A stretch of 64,000 bases of DNA from Sphingobacterium sp. UBA5670 (GCF_002420705.1 NZ_DIIM01000004.1:1-64000); one strand, 5' to 3'; shown: positions 51,848 to 61,662, numbered from the stretch's first letter. Made by a program: numbers and translations. Notes: generated by a model not told the origin, from the sequence alone.

Positions 51848-53143
51848 TCAGTGTAATCTAAGCGGTTTGAATGCCGCTCTAAGCTCTTCGGCAAATACCT
51901 GTGGCTGTTCCCAGGCCGCAAAATGACCGCCTTTAGGTGCCTTATGGTAGTAATATAATGAGGGGTAAGCCGCTTTCGACCAGCTTTCAGGTGCTTGATA
52001 GATTTCATGTGGGAATACTGAAATTGCCACCGGAACTCTGATGTCCTTGGTCTTTTGATGATCGGAGCTGAAATTATTGTTACTATTTTCCCAATAGAAT
52101 CTTGAAGAAGAAGCGCCAGTATTTGTCAGCCAGTATAATGTTATATCATCAAGTATTGCATCTCTGCCGATTACATTTTCTGGATGGAGATCGCTTTCGC
52201 TCCATTCAGCAATTTTTTCGTAAAGAAATGCAGCTAAGGCACTCGGGGAGTCGGAAAGTAAATAACCGGTGGTCTGTGGTCGTGTCACCATCATTCCGCC
52301 ATAGGCTGCATTTTTTCCAAAAAAGGTACTTAAGGCAACATAAGCATTGCGTTCATCTTCTGAAAGCCCCGCCGGAGCAGGATCTCCTGCATTTATCGGC
52401 TTAACTAGTTCAGAAGGAATTGTGGCAGGCATTGTCAGGTGGATGCCCAAGAGACCTGAGGGTGCCTGTCTGGCTAATGCATCGGAGATGACCGAACCAT
52501 GGTCGCCGCCCTCAGAAACATATTTTGTGTATCCGAGGCGTTTTACCAATACATCCCAGGCTTTTGCAACACGATCGGGATTCCAGCCTATTTCTTTAGG
52601 AATTTCTGAGAAACCATAACCCGGTATCGCCGGTATAATTACGTCGAAAGCATCTTCTGCTTTTCCACCATAACTGACAGGGTCTGTTAATGGACCTATC
52701 GCGTCGATAAATTCGAGCGGTGAACCCGGCCAGCCATGGGTAAGGATCAATGGCAAAGCATTGGTTTCTTTGGAACGTACATGAATGAATTGAATATCTA
52801 ATCCGTCAATATGAGTGACGTACTGTGGAAGAGCATTTAATTTTTTCTCCAGTTTCCTCCAATCATAGCCAGTGCCCCAATAGGACACAAGATCTTTAAG
52901 CTGCGCAAGTTGAATGCCTTGTGATTCATCTTTGACGGTTTCTCTATCTGGAAATCGGGTCTGGGCAATACGTTTTTTAAGCTGGTCAAGTTTTGCCTGT
53001 GGAATGTTAATTTTAAAGGGTCTTATTTCCTTATTGAGTGTCGAAAAAGACGCAGGTGTTTCATAATACTGTGCGTTTACAATTGTAGGAATACTTAATG
53101 CATATGTTGCCGCTAAAAGGATTGTTGAAAGTGTTGTTTTCAT
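51848..53143 (-). CDS. Epoxide hydrolase with EHN domain, exported
   Basis: 431 residues with a signal peptide (cleavage near VNAQYY). EHN-type N-terminal region at residues about 40-145 (RPFKINIPQAKLDQLKKRI, LKDLVSYWGTGYDW), then the alpha/beta hydrolase core: HGWPGS (136-141), nucleophile D214 in SEGGDHGSVIS (where most family members have GGDWG), and the catalytic histidine in PKGGHFAAWEQP. Such enzymes hydrolyse epoxides to diols; substrate unknown. It is the first gene of the reverse-strand cluster that runs to DoxX; a site resembling that before the di-haem gene lies upstream at 53228-53244. Confidence 0.88.
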   Translation of the reverse strand: MKTTLSTILLAATYALSIPTIVNAQYYETPASFSTLNKEIRPFKINIPQAKLDQLKKRIAQTRFPDRETVKDESQGIQLAQLKDLVSYWGTGYDWRKLEKKLNALPQYVTHIDGLDIQFIHVRSKETNALPLILTHGWPGSPLEFIDAIGPLTDPVSYGGKAEDAFDVIIPAIPGYGFSEIPKEIGWNPDRVAKAWDVLVKRLGYTKYVSEGGDHGSVISDALARQAPSGLLGIHLTMPATIPSELVKPINAGDPAPAGLSEDERNAYVALSTFFGKNAAYGGMMVTRPQTTGYLLSDSPSALAAFLYEKIAEWSESDLHPENVIGRDAILDDITLYWLTNTGASSSRFYWENSNNNFSSDHQKTKDIRVPVAISVFPHEIYQAPESWSKAAYPSLYYYHKAPKGGHFAAWEQPQVFAEELRAAFKPLRLH

Positions 53144-53227
53144 TGTTTCTGGTTTTTGATTACTGTTCTAATTTTCTTGTTAAGACAAATTTAGATCAGG
53201 CAGAGGGGCATTTAAAGAAACAATAGG

Positions 53228-53244
53228 TTCAACTGGACATATTG
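53228..53244 (-). promoter_or_regulatory. Repeated site upstream of the epoxide hydrolase gene
   Basis: TTCAACTGGACATATTG, 15 of 17 bases identical to 51205-51221. It is 85 bases ahead of the ATG at 53143. A possible second half-site GGACAGACATATGTTG follows at 53272-53287. Confidence 0.5.
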
Positions 53245-53386
53245 GCTGTCGAGTTGGTTATATCGTGGTATGGACAGACATATGTTGTGGATACCCAGCG
53301 AGCGGGTTAGCAACAATATAGTTTTATAAAAATGCTACTTTGACTATATTGGGAGGAATACCGTCAACGATCAGGACAGGATCTGA

Positions 53387-54211
53387 TTATTCAATTTCTG
53401 AGGGGTTAAAACCATAGTGCTTTTTAAAAGCAGTTGAAAAATGAGAAGGATTTTTAAATCCCACTTCGAGATAAACATCATTCACTTTTTTGCCCTCTTC
53501 CTTCAGCTTGATATAAGCAGCTTCCAGACGTCGTCTAATTAACCATTTCTGGGGACTTAGGTTGCTAATCTTTTTAAAGTCCCTTTTGAATGTTGCTAGA
53601 CTCCGGCCAGTATAGAATGCGACCTGTTCCATCGTCAGCTCGTCCATATAATTTTCATTCAAAAATTCCAAAATATCGATTTTCCAAGGCTCCGCAAAAT
53701 CAAATAAAATGGGAAAGAAGATTTCCGAATTGTTTAATAGAGCATAAATGCCCTCCTGTAATTTAAGCTGGGTAACGCCGTCCGAAGGTTTTAGTTTCTC
53801 ATCAAAATAGGGGACCAACGACTGAAAAAGACTTGTAATATCTGCTCTCGCATCAATTTTAAAAACATTCCTATCCGATAATGGAGCCTTTTTGGGCAGA
53901 TTATTTTTGCTCAGTTTACCGTAAAATTCGCGCAGCAGTGTTCGATTGAAAGTCAGGGAAATTCCATTGTATAAATCTTCACCTTTACTATTCTTATACA
54001 TCAACAAGCGGTGGTTACGACATATAAAAGCGCATTCTCCAGCTTGTATGGTAATCTTTTTATCCCTATCTTCAATCACTTGTTCGCCCGAATATAGGTA
54101 AAGTAGAACATGCTCTGGAGTTGCATGGACACATTTTTCGCTAGATTCGGAAAAACAAGAGAGAAAGATGCCTGAATAGTTTATAGTTTTCAACGTTGTG
54201 TTCTGATCCAT
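53387..54211 (-). CDS. AraC-family regulator
   Basis: 274 residues. N-terminal cupin-like sensing half (residues about 1-165) and C-terminal double helix-turn-helix (HTH_18): 'DELTMEQVAFYTGRSLATFKRDFKK' and 'VNDVYLEVGFKNPSHFSTAFKKHYGFNPSE'. It is on the same strand as, and directly upstream of, the epoxide-hydrolase cluster, and two similar 17-base sites lie before genes of that cluster, so it is the likely regulator. Ligand unknown. Confidence 0.9.
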   Translation of the reverse strand: MDQNTTLKTINYSGIFLSCFSESSEKCVHATPEHVLLYLYSGEQVIEDRDKKITIQAGECAFICRNHRLLMYKNSKGEDLYNGISLTFNRTLLREFYGKLSKNNLPKKAPLSDRNVFKIDARADITSLFQSLVPYFDEKLKPSDGVTQLKLQEGIYALLNNSEIFFPILFDFAEPWKIDILEFLNENYMDELTMEQVAFYTGRSLATFKRDFKKISNLSPQKWLIRRRLEAAYIKLKEEGKKVNDVYLEVGFKNPSHFSTAFKKHYGFNPSEIE

Positions 54212-54317
54212 TTTTTATTGTTTGCTCGCTTGAAAGCCAAGCAAAAGTACTACATTCTAGTCATTAAAATCTTTCTGTAAAGCTCAATTTATTATTTCCA
54301 AACACGTAAGAAGACAA

Positions 54318-55325
54318 ATGAAAAAGGTCCTGTTTCAAAAGATAAACTACATTTGTTTTCTCTTTTTCCTTCTTTCTAATAACAGCACAGCACAAACAGA
54401 CAAAAAAGGGTCTAATAGACCTATGTATAGGTCACATGAGCGGTCAATTGTTTTTAACACGGATAATAAAAATCGTATAGGGATACCCTTTGGGTATGCC
54501 AATATTTCAAAACAGCCAACTATCGACTCTGTACTTTCTATAATACAAGATCCAAGGAAATCGGGAGCTGTCAGCACGTTGAAATTTAATCAGTTAATTG
54601 AAAAAAAACTTGTATCGCTCTCCGAAGAATACAATATTTCATTTCCATACAATAAAAGTGTCAATGAAAAATTTGACAAAATTAAAATTGCTTCCAATTT
54701 CATCCCTTATGGTGACTATTCGTTGCATTTTATGGCCGTATACAATACTGTCCGTTATGCCCAACCCTTTATCGAAAAGATATATTTAATTTCGATAAAG
54801 GACTATAAACCGATAGATATGATGCGAATATATCTGCATCGTGAAGGAGAAATGGGATTTGCAGATTATACTTTGTTTTATATCGACAAATATTATAGGA
54901 TCTCTTTGCAGGACTATGTATTTAATGACGATCCTTTTAAACCGAAACCGATACATCAGTATCAGGTTTTAGTCAATGGAAAATTTTCAAGATACTACGA
55001 TCAGAATGGTTTGTATAGAAGTGAGGAGGAACAAGGGTTGGTGAAGAATCACCGCAAGGAAGGAGAATGGTTAGAATTTAAATCAAATCAGTATGTGAAT
55101 TTAGCGGAATATCCAGCATTAACAGATAATTATACTTATTTGGAAGCAACTTATAATAATGGATTGCCAATTGGAAAGTGGAATTATTATAAATTATTGC
55201 AAGAATATAATGCAGAAACTGGGGAGCCGATATTCCATACAAGAAAAAAGGGATCGCTGATTTATACCGAATTTTACGAAAATGGAATATTGGAAAAACG
55301 GGAATTTTATAGAGACGATAGATAA
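54318..55325 (+). CDS. Secreted protein of unknown function with MORN-like C-terminus
   Basis: 335 residues. Signal peptide (FLFFLLSNNSTAQT), then about 210 residues of unknown fold. The C-terminal part (from about residue 240) reads as short strand repeats: 'NHRKEGEWLEFKSNQY', 'ATYNNGLPIGKWNYYKL' and 'YTEFYENGILEKREFY', which resemble the MORN-like repeats of YwqK-type proteins found widely in Bacteroidota. No enzyme motif. It stands 98 bases ahead of the glycosidase-like gene on the same strand. Confidence 0.65.
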   Translation: MKKVLFQKINYICFLFFLLSNNSTAQTDKKGSNRPMYRSHERSIVFNTDNKNRIGIPFGYANISKQPTIDSVLSIIQDPRKSGAVSTLKFNQLIEKKLVSLSEEYNISFPYNKSVNEKFDKIKIASNFIPYGDYSLHFMAVYNTVRYAQPFIEKIYLISIKDYKPIDMMRIYLHREGEMGFADYTLFYIDKYYRISLQDYVFNDDPFKPKPIHQYQVLVNGKFSRYYDQNGLYRSEEEQGLVKNHRKEGEWLEFKSNQYVNLAEYPALTDNYTYLEATYNNGLPIGKWNYYKLLQEYNAETGEPIFHTRKKGSLIYTEFYENGILEKREFYRDDR

Positions 55326-55423
55326 TCAGCATACTCAATTTTGTGCAATCGATTGCATTGCAAAAACTTTTCTCCAAGTTGTTTAAATCCCCTATATTTC
55401 ACTCTCCAATTCGTCGATAAACC

Positions 55424-57607
55424 ATGAGATTTAAGTTATTTCTATCAGCACATACCCTTGCACTAATCCTTGTAGGCTCAGGCAATGGATTTGCACAGAC
55501 CAAAGAACCCGAACCGCGTGATTGGATAATGTGTCGATCAGGCGAATATCAAGCACATATTGTCGCTAACGATCAAGATATTATACTTGAAAACGGACTT
55601 GTACGTCGCTCGTTTAAAATAAAACAAAATGCTTTTTGCTATGATTTTACAAACCTCGTTACAGGACAGCAGCTTATCCGTGCTGTACAACCTGAAGCAC
55701 AGCTGCAGCTTAATGGCAAATGGTATAATGTAGGTGGGGTCTATGGCCAAAAAGAACGCGCCTACCTGAGACCAGAATGGATGAATGATTTTACAGCCAG
55801 TGATGAAGACTTCATCTTTGTAAACTATGAAGTTCGTGATCTGGATCCACTCTTGAATTGGAAGGGTGAAAAATGGTGGGCCACCAATAAGTCCGCGGCT
55901 AAGGGGAAGGTGTTGATATTCAGTTATGCTAGTCCCAAGACATCAGGCCTGTCAGGGATAACTGTAGAAGTTCATTATGCCATTTACGATGATATTCCGC
56001 TGATCAGCAAATGGGTAACCGTAAAGAATTATAATAATCAGGAAGTACAGATCAATCAGGTTATCCACGAAAAACTGGCATTGGTCGAGGAAGAAAGCGC
56101 TGTAGTCGGTTCTGTTGAAGACATGAAAAAACAGCATGGTTTGTATGTTGAGAGCAACTTTGCTTTTAACAACTCGATGCGCTACCATCTGAGCGATCAG
56201 TCATTGCATTGGAAGGCTGACTCTGCCTATACCTCCCAGGTAAATTACGACTACAAAACTCCAGCTATTATGGAAGTATATCCGAAGCTTGGCATAGGTA
56301 TCAAATTGCAGCCGAAAGATGACTTCGTATCTATTCGTTCTTGGGAACTATTGATGGATAGTTATGACCGTGAACGCAGAGGTCTCGCTATCCGAAAAAT
56401 GTATCGTACAATTGCGCCATGGACTACGGCTAATCCCATATTTATGCACCTCGTCAGTAAAACAGACGATCAGGTATATACAGCTATTGATCAATGTGCT
56501 GCTACTGGATATGAAGCCCTTATATTAAGCTTTGGAAGCCACGTCAATATGGAGGATACCACAGCGGCAAACCTTTCAAATCTCAAAAAAATAGCTGATT
56601 ATGCCCATCATAGAAACGTTAAAATTGGTGCTTACTCCTTGTTCAGTTCACGTAAAATAAGTGAAGCTGACGATGTGATTAACCCCAAGACAGGTAAAAC
56701 AGGTGGTGCCTTCTTTGGGAATGCGCCATGTTTTGGTTCTGTATGGGGAATAGGCTACACAAAACGTATTAAAACATTCTTTGAAAAAACTGGTTTTGAT
56801 ATCTGGGAAAATGATGGTCCTTTTCCGGGTGATCAATGTGCCTCGACCAGTCATCCCGGTCACCATGGCCTTGAAGACAGTCAATGGGTACAATTTAATA
56901 TGCAAAAAGAACTTTATCACTGGCTCAATGCTCGTGGAGTTTATATAAATTCGCCGGATTGGTATTTTCTGGACGGTTCGAACAAGACGGGGTTGGGGTA
57001 TCGTGAGGTGAATTTTTCACTTCCTCGTGAAAACCAGCGCATACTCAACCGTCAGAATATCTTCGATGCACTTTGGGAGGAGAATCCATCGATGGCATGG
57101 GGCTTTGTGCCGTTAACAGCCTATCAAGGTGGAGGCAAAGACGCTGTATTAGAGCCGCTCCATGCACATAGGGAAGACTACAAGCAACTCATGATGCAAT
57201 ATTACGGTGCTGGAGTCCAAGCCTGTTACCGAGGTCCGCGTCTGTACGACAGCGAAAAAACCAAAGAGACTGTTATTGATGTTATTCAATGGTATAAAAA
57301 ATATCGGACGATCCTAAACTCAGACCTGATCCATCTTCGTCGGGCCGACGGGAGGGACTGGGATGGCTTTTTACATGTTAACGCAACTGAAACAGGATTC
57401 AAAGGGCTTGGTATGCTATTCAATCCATTGAAAACCGCGATTACGCGAACGATAAAACTTCCATTGTACTACACAGGATTAACCGGTCGAGCTAAAATAG
57501 ACTTTGATGATAAATCGACCAAAGAAGTATCCCTAGATCGTGAATCAAAAGCAACGCTAAGCATTACTATCCCAGCAGAAAGTTATCGCTGGTTTACAGT
57601 AGAATAA
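55424..57607 (+). CDS. Secreted glycosidase-like protein (clan GH-D type barrel, alpha-galactosidase-like)
   Basis: 727 residues with a signal peptide (cleavage near NGFAQT). A beta-sandwich N-terminal domain (residues about 25-320) with 'LENGLVRRSFKI' and 'GITVEVHYAIYDDIPLISKWVTVKN' style strands, a TIM-barrel middle (about 345-640), with 'FDIWENDGPFPGD' as the likely catalytic-aspartate strand and 'VYINSPDWYFLDGSNK' as another barrel strand, and a C-terminal beta domain. The layout resembles GH36/GH27-like alpha-galactosidases, but the usual KxD motif is not clear, so both the family and substrate are open. Monocistronic, no Sus genes near. Confidence 0.6.
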   Translation: MRFKLFLSAHTLALILVGSGNGFAQTKEPEPRDWIMCRSGEYQAHIVANDQDIILENGLVRRSFKIKQNAFCYDFTNLVTGQQLIRAVQPEAQLQLNGKWYNVGGVYGQKERAYLRPEWMNDFTASDEDFIFVNYEVRDLDPLLNWKGEKWWATNKSAAKGKVLIFSYASPKTSGLSGITVEVHYAIYDDIPLISKWVTVKNYNNQEVQINQVIHEKLALVEEESAVVGSVEDMKKQHGLYVESNFAFNNSMRYHLSDQSLHWKADSAYTSQVNYDYKTPAIMEVYPKLGIGIKLQPKDDFVSIRSWELLMDSYDRERRGLAIRKMYRTIAPWTTANPIFMHLVSKTDDQVYTAIDQCAATGYEALILSFGSHVNMEDTTAANLSNLKKIADYAHHRNVKIGAYSLFSSRKISEADDVINPKTGKTGGAFFGNAPCFGSVWGIGYTKRIKTFFEKTGFDIWENDGPFPGDQCASTSHPGHHGLEDSQWVQFNMQKELYHWLNARGVYINSPDWYFLDGSNKTGLGYREVNFSLPRENQRILNRQNIFDALWEENPSMAWGFVPLTAYQGGGKDAVLEPLHAHREDYKQLMMQYYGAGVQACYRGPRLYDSEKTKETVIDVIQWYKKYRTILNSDLIHLRRADGRDWDGFLHVNATETGFKGLGMLFNPLKTAITRTIKLPLYYTGLTGRAKIDFDDKSTKEVSLDRESKATLSITIPAESYRWFTVE

Positions 57608-57710
57608 ACGAAATATTGAAGGCTTATACCTTATTTTTTTTTATTATAACGCACTAGCTGTAAATATCTCACAGATAGTGCGTTAAAAAATATATTATAC
57701 TCCCCTTAAA

Positions 57711-58595
57711 TTATATAGCAATTTTACCTCCGGTTATAGCCAATGTAGCGCCGGCTATATAGCTGCTCTCTTCGGAAGCTAAGAAGACATAGGCTGGCGC
57801 AATTTCTGCGGGTTGGGCTGGTCTTTTAATTGGGCTGTCCTTACCAAAATTCTCCGGTTCAGGCATTGTCGAAGGAATTAGAGGCGTCCATACAGGGCCC
57901 GGTGCTACAGCATTCACGCGAATACCTTTGTCTTGTTCGAGGAGCATTTGCGCAAGATTAGCCGTAAAGTTCTGAATTGCGCCTTTGGTGGCAGCATAGT
58001 CTAATAGAACGGCATTAGGATGGTAGGAGTTGACAGATGCTGTATTAATAATGGAACTTCCCGGCAGCATATGCGGGACTGCTGCTTTCGACAAATAGAA
58101 CATACTCCGAATATTTGTTTCAAAAGCACAATCCCACTCCGCTGCAGTAAGCTCATCCAAGGTCTTGTGTGCCATTTGGTAAGCCGCGTTATTCACCAAA
58201 ATATCTAGACCTCCAAGTTCATATATCGCACTATCAATCAATTTATTACAATATTTTTCATCGCGAAGATCTCCCTTAGATAGAATCGCTTTACGACCTT
58301 CCTTTTTTATTAGGCGTATTGTTTCATTAGCATCTTCATCTTCAATGTCGTAGCCGTAACTGATGACCAAATCGGCACCTTCGCGTGCATAAGCGATTGC
58401 TATTGCACGGCCTATACCCGAATCTGCTCCTGTAATAATAGCTTTTGCGCCATTCAATTTACCATGACCGATATAGCTTTCTTCACCATGATCAGCTTTT
58501 GGTTTCATTTCAGATTCCGTTCCAGGAACTTCCTGCTTCTGCTTTGGAAATGGCGGTACAGGATATTTCGAGTGTGGATTTTTAAACTGTCTCAT
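57711..58595 (-). CDS. Short-chain dehydrogenase/reductase (YghA/YhdF-like)
   Basis: 294 residues from the ATG at 58595; the longer frame (58 more codons upstream) overlaps the divergent GNAT gene start and has no support. Classical SDR: cofactor loop TGADSGIG (55-62), NNAAY, catalytic S/Y/K with S in IINTASVNSY and YxxxK in LLDYAATKGAI, and a proline-rich N-terminal extension (PVPPFPKQKQEVPG) typical of the YghA/YhdF/GsiB-like SDR subgroup often linked to general stress. Substrate unknown. It is divergent from the GNAT gene. Confidence 0.88.
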   Translation of the reverse strand: MRQFKNPHSKYPVPPFPKQKQEVPGTESEMKPKADHGEESYIGHGKLNGAKAIITGADSGIGRAIAIAYAREGADLVISYGYDIEDEDANETIRLIKKEGRKAILSKGDLRDEKYCNKLIDSAIYELGGLDILVNNAAYQMAHKTLDELTAAEWDCAFETNIRSMFYLSKAAVPHMLPGSSIINTASVNSYHPNAVLLDYAATKGAIQNFTANLAQMLLEQDKGIRVNAVAPGPVWTPLIPSTMPEPENFGKDSPIKRPAQPAEIAPAYVFLASEESSYIAGATLAITGGKIAI

Positions 58596-58759
58596 ATTTT
58601 CTATTTTTGTTGAAATATTGTTATCTGCTGAACAGCCCTTAAGATGGAATCGTTCATAAAAATTCAAATCATCAAGTAGCATGTTCAATTGATAGATTGC
58701 AATAATCAGATATGGAGTGTAATATTTAAGTAACCTTATTGTAACTGGAAATTTTAAGT

Positions 58760-59227
58760 ATGGGAACAATCATCAGACAGGCGCAGGAAAGTGAAGTCGA
58801 TGCATTAATCGAATTTGAACAGGGCATTGTTGAAGCAGAGCGACCTTTTGACAATACATTGAGAGAAGGTCAAATTCATTATTATGATCTCTTAGAACTG
58901 ATCAAGTCCGAGGAAGCAGAAGTCCTCGTTGCAGTTGTTGAAGATCAACTTGTCGGATCAGGGTATGCTAAGTTATTGGATGCTAAACCTTATCAGAAAT
59001 ATAAAAAGTATGCCTATCTAGGTTTTATGTATGTTAAACCGACATACCGAGGTCAAGGCGTTAACAAATTAATTCTAGAGAGATTGATAAGCTGGGCCAA
59101 AGAAAGAAATATCTCGGAAGTTAGGCTACAGGTTTATGATGAGAATACCATCGCAAAAAATGCTTATCGCAAAGTTGGATTTAAGCCCAATTTATTGGAG
59201 ATGCGGATGGAAATCGACGGCCAATGA
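58760..59227 (+). CDS. GNAT-family N-acetyltransferase
   Basis: 155 residues. GNAT core with acetyl-CoA-binding motif A 'YVKPTYRGQGVNKLILERLI' (R-G-Q-G-V type Q/R-x-x-G-x-G/A) and a 'YDENTIAKNAYRKVGFK' motif B. Acceptor unknown. Divergent from the SDR gene and followed by a strong terminator. Confidence 0.85.
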   Translation: MGTIIRQAQESEVDALIEFEQGIVEAERPFDNTLREGQIHYYDLLELIKSEEAEVLVAVVEDQLVGSGYAKLLDAKPYQKYKKYAYLGFMYVKPTYRGQGVNKLILERLISWAKERNISEVRLQVYDENTIAKNAYRKVGFKPNLLEMRMEIDGQ

Positions 59228-59250
59228 GAAAACAGCATTAAGCATATGAG

Positions 59251-59286
59251 AAAAAAGAGCCCATTTAAAAATGGGCTCTTTTTTCT
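59251..59286. terminator. Bidirectional terminator
   Basis: Fourteen-base perfect stem AAAAAAGAGCCCAT / ATGGGCTCTTTTTT (59251-59264 and 59271-59284) with a 6-base loop. Lies between convergent GNAT and DUF6090-like genes. Confidence 0.88.
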
Positions 59287-59325
59287 AAAAGCGTACTGCG
59301 CTGCTCTTATTGACAGTTGTTTTCA

Positions 59326-60048
59326 TTAACTATTATGTTCTATTTCCTCAATAATTTCTTTGGCTGATTTGATTACTTTTTCATTTAGTTGAATAACCAT
59401 ATCTGCCTGAGAAGCAGCATTCATAAGAATTCCCTTTACTTTTGGGGAAGCATTAATTGCTCTGTACATTATGTCAGGATTTGCATTCGCATTTGGCACT
59501 GCTACCAATTCATCCGCAAGCTTAAAAACGAGAGAATTGTAGTATGTCTGCCAGTCGTCTTTTGCTGGAACTGTTGTTTGATAATATTCCAAAATTCCTG
59601 TTTTTAATTTCCGATCCTTGATTAGACCAATTTTCCCACTGGAGCGAAATCCTTCATAATTTCCAGTATTTCTGATTTTGAAAATAGGATTGAGATTCAT
59701 CTTGATACGATCAATTAGATTAACTTTAGCCAGGCTGTCAATTTTTTGCTGATTTAGATTTCCATAAAATTTACAGCCTTCAGACGTATATGCAAGATAT
59801 GAATTCTGTTTCTCTAAATCTTTGACATCTTTTTCTAGATCAACTTTAAGGTCTTCCAAAAATTCTTTTACTTCTTGTTGCTCATGTCGATGTTCACTCC
59901 AACCATGAAGCCAGATGGATAAGGATACCGCAAAAACAATAATAAAAATCTCTATGGAAATTTCTTTCAATTTTTCACCAAGACTATGTTTTGGCTCTTT
60001 CGCAGTTTTGTAAATTTTCTTTGTATGCTTAATAATTTCGTCTTGCAT
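59326..60048 (-). CDS. DUF6090-like membrane-anchored protein
   Basis: 240 residues. Short cytoplasmic N-terminus, one transmembrane helix (EIFIIVFAVSLSIWLHGW, residues about 33-50), then a coiled-coil, charged helical region (EHRHEQQEVKEFLEDLKVDLEKD) and a helical C-terminal domain. The helix followed by 'W-E' and a long charged helix fits DUF6090-type Bacteroidota proteins of unknown function. Single gene. Confidence 0.6.
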   Translation of the reverse strand: MQDEIIKHTKKIYKTAKEPKHSLGEKLKEISIEIFIIVFAVSLSIWLHGWSEHRHEQQEVKEFLEDLKVDLEKDVKDLEKQNSYLAYTSEGCKFYGNLNQQKIDSLAKVNLIDRIKMNLNPIFKIRNTGNYEGFRSSGKIGLIKDRKLKTGILEYYQTTVPAKDDWQTYYNSLVFKLADELVAVPNANANPDIMYRAINASPKVKGILMNAASQADMVIQLNEKVIKSAKEIIEEIEHNS

Positions 60049-60180
60049 TTTACAGCTTTAAGTTAATATAGAGGTGATTTTGTCAAATATTGGTGCTAAC
60101 ACACAAATATGCAAAAGTTTGGCAAAACACACAAATTAATAACTTGCCAATTATAAGTTTTAGAATAAAAATTGACAAGT

Positions 60181-60906
60181 TTACCATAACAAACTGAGCA
60201 ATGTCAATGCATTTTTTGTAGCAAAGGCGTTTTGGTCATTATCGAAAAAGAGATACACATCTTTTCCTTCTGTCTGCCAAGCGAGGCAATTCTCTGCCCA
60301 CTTAGTTAGCGCGGACTTTGAGTAACTCCCTTCGTACTTATCATCGGGCCCATGTAAACGTATATAGACAAAGTCAGAAGTTATAATAGACGGACTTTGA
60401 TATCCCGCTAAATTATAAATGCAATAAGCACATCTGTATTGTTCCAACAAGTTATATATCTCCGAAGTATTCCAACTGTGGTCCCTAAATTCGAAAGTGA
60501 AACGAACAGTTCGCGGCAATAATTGTAAAAAATCTCGCAATCTCTCCGCATTTACTTTCCATCGAGGGGGTAACTGGAACAGAACAGGACCCAATTTGCT
60601 TTTTAAGCACTTAGCATGATCCAGGAAATCATCGATACTCTTTCCATTGACTTTAAGCTTTTTCATATGGCTAATGAATCGACTTCCCTTTATGGCAAAA
60701 ATGAAATCATCTGGAAGTTCCTTTCGCCAATTTTCAAAGGTTTCCTTTGTTGGTAATTTATAAAAAGAATTATTAATTTCAACAGTCGAAAACATATTTG
60801 CTAAATATGCGAGCTGTTCGGATTGTTTGATATCTTTTGGATAAAAATCCTTCCAATGTTTATAATGCCAACCTGACGTACCGATATATATCTTTCCCGC
60901 TTTCAT
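60181..60906 (-). CDS. DUF72-family protein
   Basis: 241 residues. TIM-barrel-like DUF72 family: opening IYIGTSGWHYKHWKDFYP, 'VEINNSFYKLPTKETFENW' and 'FAIKGSRFISHMKKL', then 'GPVLFQLPPRW', 'FEFRDHSWN' and 'YIRLHGPDDKYEGSYS'. Some DUF72 proteins are related to TIM-barrel sugar-phosphate enzymes, and their activity is not established. Single gene. Confidence 0.92.
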   Translation of the reverse strand: MKAGKIYIGTSGWHYKHWKDFYPKDIKQSEQLAYLANMFSTVEINNSFYKLPTKETFENWRKELPDDFIFAIKGSRFISHMKKLKVNGKSIDDFLDHAKCLKSKLGPVLFQLPPRWKVNAERLRDFLQLLPRTVRFTFEFRDHSWNTSEIYNLLEQYRCAYCIYNLAGYQSPSIITSDFVYIRLHGPDDKYEGSYSKSALTKWAENCLAWQTEGKDVYLFFDNDQNAFATKNALTLLSLLW

Positions 60907-61173
60907 TTCAATCTTTTTTATAAAAGGACATCAACTAATTGCATTTAGTTCACAATAGTGAACTGATATACTGCATGTTAATAACTGAAACAAACTTTTG
61001 CTCGCAAAAAAACTAAAAACTCATCAATATAAGTAAACGCCATTTAAACATAGCTATCAATTTAGTATATTTCAAATAGCCTCTTTTAGAACTTATTTTG
61101 GAGGGCCATTTTTGCATGAGTTTTTTGTTATTATTCTGTAACAGGTAATGGATACCTCATTCAAACTATTAGC
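60907..61173 (-). other. Intergenic region without recognised features
   Basis: 267 bases between DUF72 and the second GNAT gene. I see no hairpin or promoter match worth naming. Confidence 0.45.
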
Positions 61174-61662
61174 CTAACTGTCCAGTCTATAAATAAATTC
61201 TTCAATTTCAGTTTGCCGTGCATTTGCAAAACCACGGTCTGTACCTATTTTAACAAAGCCGCAATTTTCCAATACTTTTTGAGAGCCTATGTTGTCAAAA
61301 GCTACACGCCCATAAATAGGACGGGTTGTTTCAAGCGAAAGAAAGTAGTTGAGTGCTCTTGTCGCAATACCCCGTCCCCAGAATTTTCGATCAATCCAAT
61401 AGGTGATTTCGGCATCTTCTCCAATTAAAAACTTCGCTATACTTCCAACAATGGTACCATCAACTAGAATTGTTTGGTTGTTGATGCTTGGCTCAGTAAG
61501 AAATCTACCATATTTCTCAAGAAAAGCCTCCTTGTCTGAAGAGCTGGTTGAAGTAAAAGCGGCGAGATGATTTGCTTCTTCATCCAGTTGAAATTGATAA
61601 TGTGTCTCTAAGTCAGTAAATATTGTCGGTCTAAGAGTAAGTTGAAAGTTAAGATTATCCAT
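61174..61662 (-). CDS. GNAT-family acetyltransferase (RimJ/RimL type)
   Basis: 162 residues from the ATG at 61662; a frame open 17 codons further up has no better start. The sequence MDNLNFQLTLRPTIFTDLE is a normal RimJ-like start ('L-R-x-x-x-x-x-D'), followed by the core 'YWIDRKFWGRGIATRALNYFL' (R-G-I-A acetyl-CoA loop) and 'NIGSQKVLENCGFVKIG'. The acceptor is unknown; RimJ/RimL-type enzymes acetylate ribosomal proteins or small amines. Confidence 0.82.
   Translation of the reverse strand: MDNLNFQLTLRPTIFTDLETHYQFQLDEEANHLAAFTSTSSSDKEAFLEKYGRFLTEPSINNQTILVDGTIVGSIAKFLIGEDAEITYWIDRKFWGRGIATRALNYFLSLETTRPIYGRVAFDNIGSQKVLENCGFVKIGTDRGFANARQTEIEEFIYRLDS

Noticed and set aside
58596..58769. 58 extra N-terminal codons of the SDR gene
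   Set aside because: They overlap the divergent GNAT start and resemble read-through; the ATG at 58595 gives the known YghA/YhdF-like start.
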